A stretch of 64,000 nucleotides of DNA from a bacterium (GTDB lineage: Bacteria; JAMCPX01), in contig JAJYUJ010000012.1 of NCBI GenBank assembly GCA_021792615.1, positions 1 to 64,000 on the forward strand. Direction: 5' to 3'. Below are positions 16,527-24,641 of the stretch, piece by piece (the stretch's first letter is position 1; each line of letters begins with the position of its first letter). The notes beneath the pieces were generated by a model. It had not been told where the DNA came from. It was given only the letters and a program-made list of their open reading frames with translations, and searched no databases. The position numbers and the translations under genes are program-made.

Positions 16527-19133
16527 TTAGCGAGGGACGAGCACGAGCGTGGTAAACCTCTCCGGTGGAAAATATTTCTTGATGACCGCATTGACATCGG
16601 CCCTTGTTACCCTTTTTATAAACTGAGGGAATTTGATGTAATAATCGATACTGCGATCGAACAGCTCGTTGTAAGCAAGCATACTCGATACGCTCAACGC
16701 CATCTGTTTACGGCTGTCATAATCCGAGAGAATGTAGCGCTTGCTGTTTTCAAGCTCCATATCGTTTACGCCGCCGGTGTACAGCTTCTTGACCTCGGCC
16801 GTTATGACCTTAAGGGATGCGTCTACCTTCTCCGGAGACGTTGAGGTGTAGATGCCGAACCAGCCCTTATTGTTCAGCTTTGCCTCGCCGATGGTCTGCA
16901 CCGCATAGCATATCCCGCGCTTGTCCCGCAATTCCACAAACAGCCTGCCGCTCTGTCCGCCAAGTATCTGGTCCAGAAGCATGATGGCAAACCTGTCCTC
17001 ATGGTTGACCGGCACGGTCAGGGTACCGGTGATGATATGCGCCTGGTTCTTTTCCATGGTATACTTTTCCGTCTTTGTTACATGCCGGGGCTCCTGCAGG
17101 GCCTGAGGGGCAGGCAGGTAGTTTTTCCCGGTTTTAATCGTGGAGAGATAGCGGGCGATCTTTTTTACCATGTCCAGCCTGTCCATATCCCCCACCAGGG
17201 AGACAACGCCGTTTTTGCCTGCCACAAACCTCTGGTAAGTATCCACGAGGTCGGGTCTCTCTATTTTTCTAACGGTACGTTCATTGCCCTTTTCCGGCAG
17301 GCTGAGGGGCGAAGGCCCGTATATCTGCCGTAAAAAAGTATTCCTTGCCTGCAGGCCGATATTGTCCTTGTCCGTCTTGATATCGGACAGAATGTCTGTC
17401 TTGACCCGTTTGATCTCATCTGCATCAAAGGTCGAATTCAGCAGCATGTCCGAAAACAGACCCAGTCCGTCATCCGTAAACTTGTTCAGGAATTCACCGG
17501 TGATGCCGAACGATTGTTTTGTCCTGACCGGCGAAAACAGCCCGGATATCGTATCGCTTTCCCTCTCGATATCGCTTTCCTTCCTGTAGTGCGTGCCTTT
17601 CTTGAACATCATGGACATTATATTGATAAGTCCTGTTTTGTCCCGGGGCTCCAGTGCCGTGTCTCCGAGAAACAGGGCGGACAATGCAACGATCGGTATG
17701 GTATGCTTTTCCTTGAGGATAACGCGCAGGCCGTTTTCGAATGTCGCCATAAGCACATCGCCCGCGTGCTTCAGTGAGTAATCCATGCCTGTACCCGATG
17801 GGTGTACTACGTTCAGATGTTTTTGAGCGGAAGCTTTTTTCTTCGGCAGCAGGGCAACGACATTCAGCCTGTCCGGAGTGAGGTATTTGTTAATCGCATT
17901 GCCTATGGATTCCAGATTTACGTCGTCCACTTTCTTTGTATATTCCATGATGTAGTCAAGCCCGCCCATCTCCACAACGGCCTCGCCTATCTTCATGGCA
18001 CGCTGCTTTACCGTTTCGAGGTCATAGATGAACATGCTTTTCAGCATCTGTTTTGCACGTGCTATCTCATCATGGGTCGGCAACTGGATTCCGGTGTCCG
18101 ATACCGTGCTCATAATAGTATCCAGGGCTTTTTGCAGCTTCCCCGGTTCCGTGGTGCCGCTGATGCTGAAAAATCCGGTATACCTGTTTGCAGAATGCGA
18201 TACCATGATGGAGTCAACCAGCCTGTTTTCATTTTTGACGATGCGCGGCAGCCTTGAGGTATCATTACCTCCGAGAATGTAGGACAAGACCTCCAGGGAA
18301 AAGCTGTCTTCGATCGTTACCGGCGGTGTAATGAACCCCATTGCATAGTACGTGTCTTTTACGTCAATGCTTTTTATAAGACTCTGCTGTTTCCTCTGAT
18401 CCGGCACCCGGGGGCGTATGTGCTCGATGATGCCGTTGGATTTCATGGGCTCGAATGCCTTATAAATCCCCTGCTCCACCTGCTGCTTCGGCATATCGCC
18501 GGCAATCACGATGTTGATATTCGAGGGCGCATACCACTTCTTGAAATGGGTAAATATGCTTTCCCGGTCGAATGAGCTGACGGTATTTTCATATCCTATG
18601 ATAGGTCTGTTGTACGGATGGCCTTTATAGGCAAGTGAGTACAGGGTCAGGAACAGGGTCTGGTAGGTATCATCCTTTCCCCGTTTGATCTCGTCGAGCA
18701 CCACCTCTCGCTCCATCTTCAATTCGTCTTCGTCAAACGAGGGATTGATGATGGTCTGGGCAAGCACATCCAGTGCCCTGTTGAAGTAAACATTTTTTAT
18801 CGTCACGTAGAAAACGGTCTCCTCGAACGAGGTGAATGCATTGATGTATCCGCCAAGGGCTTCGATCTCCTTTGCAATAACCGCTATCTTTTTGTTCGCA
18901 GCGCCCTTGAAAAACATGTGCTCGATTAAGTGGGATATGCCTGCTGATTTTTCCGACTCATCCGCACTGCCGGTATTTACCCACGCCTGTATCGATACCA
19001 GTGGCGTATCGGGTACATGATCGTAAAATACCTTCAGCCCGTTTGGAAGGCTGAATGTCTCTATTGTTTGATATTTATCCGTTCCGGTTCCGCTTGCAGC
19101 GGAAATTGTGTATAACTTTGTGAATAATTTCAT
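16527..19133 (-). CDS. M16 family zinc metallopeptidase, two-domain form
   Basis: The 868 residues comprise four M16 modules, that is a fused active half and inactive half as in pitrilysin-like or PqqL-type proteins. The inverted zinc motif HLIEH is at residues 68-72, and the downstream Glu lies in FDEDELKMEREVVLDEI. The C-terminal half (about 430-868) has the R/Y-type GQSGRLFVELRDKRGICYAV and lacks HxxEH. The N-terminus has no clear signal peptide, so the protein may be cytoplasmic or periplasmic. It stands alone between repeat clusters. Substrates cannot be told from sequence. Confidence 0.93.
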   Translation of the reverse strand: MKLFTKLYTISAASGTGTDKYQTIETFSLPNGLKVFYDHVPDTPLVSIQAWVNTGSADESEKSAGISHLIEHMFFKGAANKKIAVIAKEIEALGGYINAFTSFEETVFYVTIKNVYFNRALDVLAQTIINPSFDEDELKMEREVVLDEIKRGKDDTYQTLFLTLYSLAYKGHPYNRPIIGYENTVSSFDRESIFTHFKKWYAPSNINIVIAGDMPKQQVEQGIYKAFEPMKSNGIIEHIRPRVPDQRKQQSLIKSIDVKDTYYAMGFITPPVTIEDSFSLEVLSYILGGNDTSRLPRIVKNENRLVDSIMVSHSANRYTGFFSISGTTEPGKLQKALDTIMSTVSDTGIQLPTHDEIARAKQMLKSMFIYDLETVKQRAMKIGEAVVEMGGLDYIMEYTKKVDDVNLESIGNAINKYLTPDRLNVVALLPKKKASAQKHLNVVHPSGTGMDYSLKHAGDVLMATFENGLRVILKEKHTIPIVALSALFLGDTALEPRDKTGLINIMSMMFKKGTHYRKESDIERESDTISGLFSPVRTKQSFGITGEFLNKFTDDGLGLFSDMLLNSTFDADEIKRVKTDILSDIKTDKDNIGLQARNTFLRQIYGPSPLSLPEKGNERTVRKIERPDLVDTYQRFVAGKNGVVSLVGDMDRLDMVKKIARYLSTIKTGKNYLPAPQALQEPRHVTKTEKYTMEKNQAHIITGTLTVPVNHEDRFAIMLLDQILGGQSGRLFVELRDKRGICYAVQTIGEAKLNNKGWFGIYTSTSPEKVDASLKVITAEVKKLYTGGVNDMELENSKRYILSDYDSRKQMALSVSSMLAYNELFDRSIDYYIKFPQFIKRVTRADVNAVIKKYFPPERFTTLVLVPR

Positions 19134-19385
19134 AAAACCTCCACGATTATCTAAAGGAGGGGCGGAGTTACCTCGCCCCTGTTTCCTGTACTGAATATGT
19201 GTAGCTGAAACAGCAAGTCAACCCCATGAAAAAAACTCAGGGCAAAGCAAATATTCCTGCAAAAACACCTTAGGATAGTATAGTATACCCATTATTATCA
19301 TAGGGTCAACTGATTGTAACAGCATAAACTTGTTTGTATTATATTTCAAATAGTTAGGCTTAAAAACCCCTCAACCAAAGGTCGT
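19134..19385. other. Intergenic stretch upstream of the M16 peptidase
   Basis: About 250 bases with no gene. A hairpin GGGGCGGAGTTACCTCGCCCC lies at 19157-19177 just upstream of the peptidase start on the minus strand. The rest is AT-rich and unique; TATAGTATACCC around 19275 could be part of a minus-strand promoter. No mosaic modules occur before about 19390. Confidence 0.4.
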
Positions 19386-20165
19386 CTTCTTTAGACCTCA
19401 TCCGCACCCTTCCCTGTCGGGTGGGTACCCGTTCCCCTAAGAGGGGAAGGGACTTAAAATTAAAGATTCAAAATTAAACATTAAAGATTCAAGATTAAAG
19501 ATTTAAGATTAACCCCCTTAATTCCCCTTGTCAGGGGGAGACCTTTTCTTACCCCCCTGATAAGGGGGGTTTTGGATTTCCTTCTCTTTGTTTCCTCTAC
19601 GTTTATCCCCCTCCCTTGACGGGAGGGGTAAGGGGAGGGTGGATATTGCTCCTACCTCACCCCCACGACCCAAGCCCTGCTTGGGTGCCCCGCCTCCCCC
19701 GTCGAGGGGGAGGAACTTAAGAAAATAACTTAGATCCACTGCTTGTCTTCGTTTCCTCTCCTCTTAGGAGAGCGGGGTACCCGTGCGGGGTACGGGTCGG
19801 GTGAGGTCTATGGTCTTCTTCTTTAGACCTCATCCGCACCCTTCCCTGTCGGGTGGGTACCCGTTTCCCTAAGAGGGGAAGGGACTTAAGACTAAAGATT
19901 AAAGATTAAAGATTAAAGATTCAAAATTCAAGATTCAAAATTAAAGATTAAAGATTCAAGATTATTTCCTCTACGTTTATCCCCCTCCCTTGACGGGAGG
20001 GGTAAGGGGAGGGTGGATATTGCTCCTACTTCACCCCCACCTATCCTCCCCCGTCGAGGGGGAGGAACTTAAGACTAAAGATTAAAAATTCAAAATTAAA
20101 GATTAAAGATTATTTCCTCTACGTTTATCCCCCTCCCTTTACGGGAGGGGTAAGGGGAGGGTGGG
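19386..20165. repeat. Largest mosaic repeat array (E, C, D, A, B, F, E, C, A, B', C, A)
   Basis: About 780 bases composed almost wholly of modules: E (19397-19452), C (19453-19512), D (19511-19575), A (19606-19641), B (19659-19713), F (19749-19820), E again (19827-19882), a long C (19890-19970), A (19981-20015), B variant (20033-20067), C (20070-20112), A (20129-20163). The three A copies are nearly identical in sequence and two are followed at the same spacing by B. It separates the M16 peptidase from cinA, both on the minus strand. Confidence 0.9.
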
Positions 20166-20181
20166 TACACGTTCGAAGGGA

Positions 20182-20652
20182 TTATTGCAATTTCTGAAGG
20201 AGCATATTTATTGCCGCTGCGGTTGTTTCCTTTCGATTACCATCTCTATCTTTTTGAAAAATAAATCTTTTTACCTCGATTTCCTTGCCGCTTGCCACAG
20301 CGATATACACAAGGCCGACAGGCTTTTTTGCACTGCCGCCGTCAGGCCCTGCAATGCCTGTTACCGCGATGGCGCAGTCTGTATGCATAAGCCTTTGAAC
20401 ACCCTTTGCCATTGCCTGCGCTACCTCTTTCGACACCGCACCATGCTTTTCCAACATTACTCTGCTGACACGCAGGACCTTGATCTTTACCTCGTTGGAA
20501 TAGCTTACTACCCCGCCCGAAAAATACCGGGAACTGCCCGGGACGTCCGTTACAACCTTCGCAATCAACCCGCCTGTGCAGGACTCTGCTGTCGACAGGG
20601 TCTTGTTGTGCTTTTTCAGAAGTTTACCAAGCTTTATTGCTAATTTTTTCAT
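20182..20652 (-). CDS. CinA C-terminal domain protein, nicotinamide-nucleotide amidohydrolase
   Basis: The 156 residues match the stand-alone PncC/CinA C-domain that deamidates NMN to NaMN in pyridine nucleotide salvage. Visible signatures are TAESCTGGLIAKVVTDVPGSS (active-site Ser region), FSGGVVSYSN, GAVSKEVAQAMA and AVTGIAGPDGGSAKKPVG. The N-terminal MoaB-like domain of full CinA is absent, as in E. coli PncC. Confidence 0.94.
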   Translation of the reverse strand: MKKLAIKLGKLLKKHNKTLSTAESCTGGLIAKVVTDVPGSSRYFSGGVVSYSNEVKIKVLRVSRVMLEKHGAVSKEVAQAMAKGVQRLMHTDCAIAVTGIAGPDGGSAKKPVGLVYIAVASGKEIEVKRFIFQKDRDGNRKETTAAAINMLLQKLQ

Positions 20653-20740
20653 AAATCCACATTCTTACTTATTATCAAGCGGGGACTCAGAGAAAAAAAT
20701 GGATTCCACATCGAATGCAAAATGACAGAAGAAAATTGTC

Positions 20741-21148
20741 TTATTCATTGGTCCCCTCTACCCTGCCCCTGAACGACTTTTTCTCTGCTGTATGTTTCTT
20801 GTCCCTGAGCATTTTTTCTTTTGCCCTTTTCGAGCGCTTGCGTTTCTGACGCCGTATTTTTTCTATCTGCTGTCTGACCCTGCTTTGTTCCCCGAGGAGC
20901 ATCTCTTCGATCTTGTCAGCCAGCAGCCGCCGTGCAAAAAACCTGTTCAACGCCTGTGAACGCTCCTGCTGTACCTTGACCTCGATACCGGTCGGCAGGT
21001 GTTTTAAATAAACGCAGGTCGAGGTCTTGTTGACGTTCTGTCCTCCGTGGCCGCGGGAACGGAGAAATTTCTCCGCGATATCTTCTTCCCTGATGCCGAG
21101 CGAACGCATCCTGCCGGCAAGCTCTTCTTCCTTGCTTTTATTTACCAT
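20741..21148 (-). CDS. GGQ-domain peptide chain release factor-like protein
   Basis: A 135-residue protein with only the peptidyl-tRNA-hydrolysing domain of class-I release factors: GHGGQNVNKTS puts GGQ at 35-37. It lacks codon-recognition domains. The tail (about 95-135) is strongly basic (KRKRSKRAKEK), as in ArfB/ICT1 and the C12orf65-like rescue factors. The segment CVYLKHLPTGIEVKVQQERS most resembles the C12orf65/PrfH-like branch. Its likely role is freeing stalled ribosomes. It is divergent from parA. Confidence 0.9.
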   Translation of the reverse strand: MVNKSKEEELAGRMRSLGIREEDIAEKFLRSRGHGGQNVNKTSTCVYLKHLPTGIEVKVQQERSQALNRFFARRLLADKIEEMLLGEQSRVRQQIEKIRRQKRKRSKRAKEKMLRDKKHTAEKKSFRGRVEGTNE

Positions 21149-21164
21149 ACCAAGTCCTCCGGGG

Positions 21165-21204
21165 AATAGGCCATACCTCTTGGTCTTCTATGGCCTATTT
21201 TTCC
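21165..21204 (+). promoter_or_regulatory. Palindrome with T-run upstream of parA
   Basis: A perfect 11-bp inverted repeat AATAGGCCATA / TATGGCCTATT (21165-21175 and 21189-21199) with a 13-base loop, followed by TTTTTCC on the plus strand. It lies in the 99-base gap between the divergent release-factor-like gene and parA. It could be an operator for ParA autoregulation, an attenuator or a terminator of upstream plus-strand transcripts. A TTGACA at 21214 is a possible -35 element of parA, downstream of the hairpin. Confidence 0.5.
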
Positions 21205-21247
21205 TCCAGATTGACAGATTACCATTGTTTTGACATAAAGGGAAGCC

Positions 21248-22045
21248 ATGGCAAGGGTAATTTCAATAGCAAATCAAAAGGGGGGCGTCGGTAAAACAAC
21301 AACAGCCGTAAACCTCGCTGCAAGCCTCGCCGCAGCGGAGAAAAAGGTGCTGCTGGTGGACCTCGACCCCCAGGGGAACTCTTCGAGCGGCTTCAGTATC
21401 GATAAGGCTGCACTGCAGTCGAGCATTTACCACGCGATCATCGGGAAAAACAGACTTTCGCAGATCATAAAGCCCACGGAGCTCGAGTTCCTGAAGATTG
21501 CCCCTTCGAACCAGGACCTCATCGGCGCCGAAATAGAGCTGATCAACGTCATATCGCGGGAAACAAGACTGAAGAGCGCACTCAAGGAGGTCTCCGGCCT
21601 TTATGATTATATCATCATCGATTGTCCTCCGTCCCTGGGACTGCTCACGGTAAACGCCCTTACAGCCGCGGACAGCATCATCATCCCGCTCCAGTGCGAA
21701 TACTATGCAATGGAAGGGCTCGGACAGCTTATGAAAACCGTGGAGCTTGTCACGGAAAACATAAACCACGCGCTCGAGATAGAAGGTATTTTGTTGACAA
21801 TGTTCGACCCGCGGAATAACCTGTCCTTCCAGGTGAGGGACGAGATAGACCGGCATTTTGCGTCCCTGAGGTTCAAGACGGTCATTCCCAGAAGCGTGAG
21901 ACTGAGCGAGGCCCCGAGCTTCGGCAAGCCTGCGCTCCTGTATGATATAACGTCAAAGGGAGCACGGAGCTATATAGATATGGCGAAGGAATTACTGCAA
22001 AAACATAAGGACAAAGGAATAGCGGAGCATGGAAAAAAAGCATAA
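21248..22045 (+). CDS. parA: Chromosome-partitioning ATPase ParA/Soj
   Basis: A 265-residue Walker-type ATPase that moves ParB-parS complexes along the nucleoid. The deviant Walker A NQKGGVGKTTT starts at residue 9, Walker A' is VDLDPQGN (about 37), Walker B is IIIDCPPSLGLLTVNAL (about 117), and SVRLSEAPSFGKP is the usual C-terminal signature. The short N-terminus is of the chromosomal type. A GGGAAG site precedes the ATG. It overlaps parB by 17 bases and heads a parA-parB-bactofilin operon as in Myxococcus and Geobacter. Confidence 0.97.
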   Translation: MARVISIANQKGGVGKTTTAVNLAASLAAAEKKVLLVDLDPQGNSSSGFSIDKAALQSSIYHAIIGKNRLSQIIKPTELEFLKIAPSNQDLIGAEIELINVISRETRLKSALKEVSGLYDYIIIDCPPSLGLLTVNALTAADSIIIPLQCEYYAMEGLGQLMKTVELVTENINHALEIEGILLTMFDPRNNLSFQVRDEIDRHFASLRFKTVIPRSVRLSEAPSFGKPALLYDITSKGARSYIDMAKELLQKHKDKGIAEHGKKA

Positions 22046-22883
22046 TGCCCTGGGCAAAGGGCTGTCTGCACTCATCCCGATAAGGGCAAAGGAATTGACC
22101 GCAAAAGAAGGTTATTTCATTTGTCCCGTATCGAAGATCTCGGCAAACAGGAACCAGCCGAGAAAAGCGTTCAACGACCACACCATCGACGAGCTGGCAC
22201 AGTCCATACAGGAGAACGGCATTCTCCAGCCCCTTGTCGTGAAGCCCGACGGCAGCGGCTTTGAGCTTATAGCGGGAGAGCGGCGTCTGCGTGCCGCCAA
22301 GAAACTGGGACTCAGAGAAGTGCCGGTTATCATCAAGGACGTGAATGACAAGGACCAATTGTTCCTTTCGCTCATCGAAAACCTTCAGCGCGAGGACATC
22401 AACCCCATCGATGAGGCCGAGGGATACAGAAAACTTATCGAGGAATTCAGCCTGAATCAGATCGACGTTGCAAAGCGGGTGGGCAAGGACAGGGCAACGG
22501 TTGCAAACGCCGTCAGGCTTTTACGCCTGCCGGAAGAGATCAAGAATGCAATCAAGAACGGCAGCGTAAGCCCGGGACATGCGCGCGCCATGCTTGCGCT
22601 TTCAACGATCGAGGAACAACTGAGGCTTTTCAAGAAAGTCCGCGATGAAAAACTTACGGTACGGGCTGCAGAAAGCTATGTAAAAACAAAACGGAACAAA
22701 ACAAGAGAGGCGTCCCAGTCAAAAGAGGCCGCATCGCAGATAACCGCTATCGAGGACGAGCTGAGGAAAATATTCGCCACAAAGATAAAGGTGAGCAATC
22801 ACGGCAGCAGGGGATGGCTCGAAATTCATTATTCTTCTTTCGACGACCTCGACAGGATTTTGAACACAATACGGGGAGTTTAG
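22029..22883 (+). CDS. parB: Chromosome-partitioning protein ParB/Spo0J
   Basis: A parS-binding CTP switch protein. The 284 residues show a short N-terminal ParA-interaction segment (KKHNALGKGLSALIP), the ParB N-domain with NQPRK and the CTP/arginine motif GERRLRAAKKLG (about 80), LIENLQREDINPIDEAEGY, and a HTH (NQIDVAKRVGKDRATVANAV). The C-terminal dimerisation domain ends the protein. I saw no perfect parS in the window. Confidence 0.97.
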   Translation: MEKKHNALGKGLSALIPIRAKELTAKEGYFICPVSKISANRNQPRKAFNDHTIDELAQSIQENGILQPLVVKPDGSGFELIAGERRLRAAKKLGLREVPVIIKDVNDKDQLFLSLIENLQREDINPIDEAEGYRKLIEEFSLNQIDVAKRVGKDRATVANAVRLLRLPEEIKNAIKNGSVSPGHARAMLALSTIEEQLRLFKKVRDEKLTVRAAESYVKTKRNKTREASQSKEAASQITAIEDELRKIFATKIKVSNHGSRGWLEIHYSSFDDLDRILNTIRGV

Positions 22884-22891
22884 GAGGCTCT

Positions 22892-23275
22892 ATGTTTGAT
22901 AAAAAAGAAAACAATGTTTCGTCCGAGGAGATCCACACCATCATAGGCAAAGAGAGTTCTTTCGAAGGAAAACTGGTGTTTGACGGCGTGGTGAGGATTG
23001 ACGGCTCTTTTAAGGGCAACATACAATCGAAGGGCAAGCTGCTGATAGGGGAAACCGCGTCCCTGGAAGCTGAAATAGAAACCGGCTCTTTGATATTGAG
23101 CGGCGAGATCAAAGGCAATGTGACCGCATTCGACAGGGTAGAGATCAAGAGCAAGGGAAGGTTCACCGGAAACATAAATACACCCGTTCTGCTTATAGAA
23201 GAGGGCGCCTCGTTCAACGGCACTTCTTCCATGGAAGTACAAAAGATATCCTCCCTTGTAAAAGAACCCGATTAA
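22892..23275 (+). CDS. Bactofilin
   Basis: A 127-residue polymer-forming cytoskeletal protein. The central beta-helix repeats (GKLVFDGVVRIDGSFKGNI, then LLIGETASLEAEIE, LSGEIKGNVTAFDRVEI) are typical of the family; termini are polar. The start is the ATG at 22892, with GGAGG 5 bases upstream and 8 bases after the parB stop; a longer in-frame reading to 22814 overlaps parB and is unlikely. Bactofilins encoded beside parAB form the scaffold that positions ParB/PadC in Myxococcus, so a role in chromosome arrangement is a fair inference. Confidence 0.93.
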   Translation: MFDKKENNVSSEEIHTIIGKESSFEGKLVFDGVVRIDGSFKGNIQSKGKLLIGETASLEAEIETGSLILSGEIKGNVTAFDRVEIKSKGRFTGNINTPVLLIEEGASFNGTSSMEVQKISSLVKEPD

Positions 23276-23281
23276 CTTTCT

Positions 23282-24211
23282 ATGGAACATGCTTCATCCC
23301 CGGCGCCTGCAAAACTCAACCTGTTCCTCTATGTCACCGGCAAACGGGATGACGGTTATCACGATATCCTGACACTCATGCAAAAGGTATCCCTGTACGA
23401 CACGGTCGATATCCATGTCGAAGAGGGCAATGCCATCCAGGTGCAGATCACCGGCCTCACAGGAGAGAAGGCACCGGGGGATACCCGGAGAACGGGGAAA
23501 CCCTTACCCTCCGTTCTCATGAGCACGACCCGGGATATTCCCGTGAACGAAAACAATACCGCTTATGCCGCGGCGCAACTGTTTTTCCGGCAGAAGGGCA
23601 TACAAAAAAAACGGGTCGTCATAACGATAGAAAAGCATATCCCGGTCGAATCCGGCATGGGCGGTGCAAGCAGCGATGCCGCATGCGTCCTGACCATGCT
23701 CAATAAACTCCTGCCCTCTTACACCGGACCGGAGCTTTTTGAGCTCTCGAAGGAGATCGGGTCAGATGTCCCTTTTTTCATGATGGAGGGCAGCGGCCTT
23801 GCGAGCGGCAGGGGAGATCGCGTCAAAAAGGTTGAGATCGAGGGCCCTTTATACTATGTTGTCGTAAAACCGGGGTTCGGCATCTCGACGCGATGGGCAT
23901 ATTCCCAGTTAAAATCATTGACAAAAAAAGGACTACCGTTTATGTGCGATCTTGTCTTCTATACAAAGGAAGATATTATGAAATGTCTTCAAAACGACCT
24001 TGAGACGGTAGCGGAGGAACGTGCTCCAGAAATAAAAACGATAAAGGAGAAACTTTTACAAAGCGGTGCAAAAGCAGCGGCAATGACCGGAAGCGGGTCT
24101 TGTGTTTTCGGCATTTTCTATGAAGAACAGGAAGCGGATAAAGCATTTAATACTATTTCAAATGACTATACGACGGTTTACAAATTAAGAGGTATAGAAC
24201 AAAGGAGGTAA
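23282..24211 (+). CDS. ispE: 4-diphosphocytidyl-2-C-methyl-D-erythritol kinase
   Basis: A GHMP kinase of the MEP isoprenoid pathway, phosphorylating the 2-hydroxyl of CDP-methylerythritol. The 309 residues have PAKLNLFLYVTGKRDDGYH at the N-terminus, the glycine-rich ATP loop ESGMGGASSDAA (about 121-132) and a C-terminal TGSGSCVFGIF. An insertion around residues 55-85 (GEKAPGDTRRTGKPLPS) is longer than usual. It shows that this organism makes isoprenoids by the MEP route, which matters for reading the HMG-CoA-synthase-like gene at 46-48 kb. Confidence 0.96.
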   Translation: MEHASSPAPAKLNLFLYVTGKRDDGYHDILTLMQKVSLYDTVDIHVEEGNAIQVQITGLTGEKAPGDTRRTGKPLPSVLMSTTRDIPVNENNTAYAAAQLFFRQKGIQKKRVVITIEKHIPVESGMGGASSDAACVLTMLNKLLPSYTGPELFELSKEIGSDVPFFMMEGSGLASGRGDRVKKVEIEGPLYYVVVKPGFGISTRWAYSQLKSLTKKGLPFMCDLVFYTKEDIMKCLQNDLETVAEERAPEIKTIKEKLLQSGAKAAAMTGSGSCVFGIFYEEQEADKAFNTISNDYTTVYKLRGIEQRR

Positions 24212-24216
24212 CAAGT

Positions 24217-24513
24217 ATGGAAATTACAGAGGTAAAGGTATTCCCGGTTAACGAGGAGAGACTAAAGGCGTTCGCAACAATAATCTTTGACGGTTGCTTT
24301 GTCATACGAGACCTCAGGATCATCAATGGTAACAACGGCTTGTTCGTAGCCATGCCGAGCAAAAAGATGAAAGACGGCAGCTACAAGGATACCGCACACC
24401 CGCTGAACAACGAGACACGGCAGAAGATAGAAGACACGGTCATCGACGCTTACAAAAAGGAGCTTGAAAAAGGCGACGTCATGGAACCGGAGGCAAGCAA
24501 GGCAGAGGCATAA
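24217..24513 (+). CDS. spoVG: SpoVG family regulator
   Basis: A 98-residue site-specific nucleic-acid-binding protein. Conserved parts are MEITEVKVFPVNEERLKAFA, IFDGCFVIRDLRIING and FVAMPSKKMKDGSYKDTAHP. Outside sporulating Firmicutes it occurs in delta-proteobacteria and spirochetes as a general regulator. GGAGG precedes the ATG by 7 bases. It sits 5 bases after ispE and is followed by a terminator and tRNA-Gln. Confidence 0.96.
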   Translation: MEITEVKVFPVNEERLKAFATIIFDGCFVIRDLRIINGNNGLFVAMPSKKMKDGSYKDTAHPLNNETRQKIEDTVIDAYKKELEKGDVMEPEASKAEA

Positions 24514-24526
24514 TTGAAGTCTTATT

Positions 24527-24558
24527 AGCCGGAGGGAATCGAACTCCCCGGCTTTTTT
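24527..24558 (+). terminator. Terminator after spoVG
   Basis: Stem AGCCGG / CCGGCT (24527-24532 and 24548-24553) with an inner imperfect pairing, followed by TTTTTT. Its last T is the first base of the tRNA-Gln, so transcription of the tRNA either reads through or starts anew. Confidence 0.75.
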
Positions 24559-24629
24559 GGGGCGTAGACAAGCGGTAAGTCAGCAGACTTTGGATCTGCC
24601 ATTCGGAGGTTCGAATCCTCCCGCCCCAG
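24558..24629 (+). tRNA. tRNA-Gln (anticodon TTG)
   Basis: A complete 72-base cloverleaf. The acceptor stem TGGGGCG pairs with CGCCCCA (24622-24628), the D-arm contains AAGCGGTAAG, the anticodon stem CAGA/TCTG encloses loop CTTTGGA with anticodon TTG (24592 region), and the T-arm is CGGAGGTTCGAATCCTCCC. The U1 start and G discriminator are typical of tRNA-Gln. CCA is not encoded. It lies between spoVG and prs, a placement shared with other delta-proteobacteria. Confidence 0.97.
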
Positions 24630-24641
24630 TTAGGATATACT

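Noticed and set aside
19386-20165. Insertion sequence or prophage remnant
   Set aside because: No transposase or integrase frame exists in it; the whole stretch is explained by the repeat modules.
24527-24555. Minus-strand tRNA fragment: GGGGAGTTCGATTCCCTCC looks like a T-arm
   Set aside because: The T-stem has a mismatch, and the same bases make a normal terminator for spoVG. Chance or a decayed remnant.
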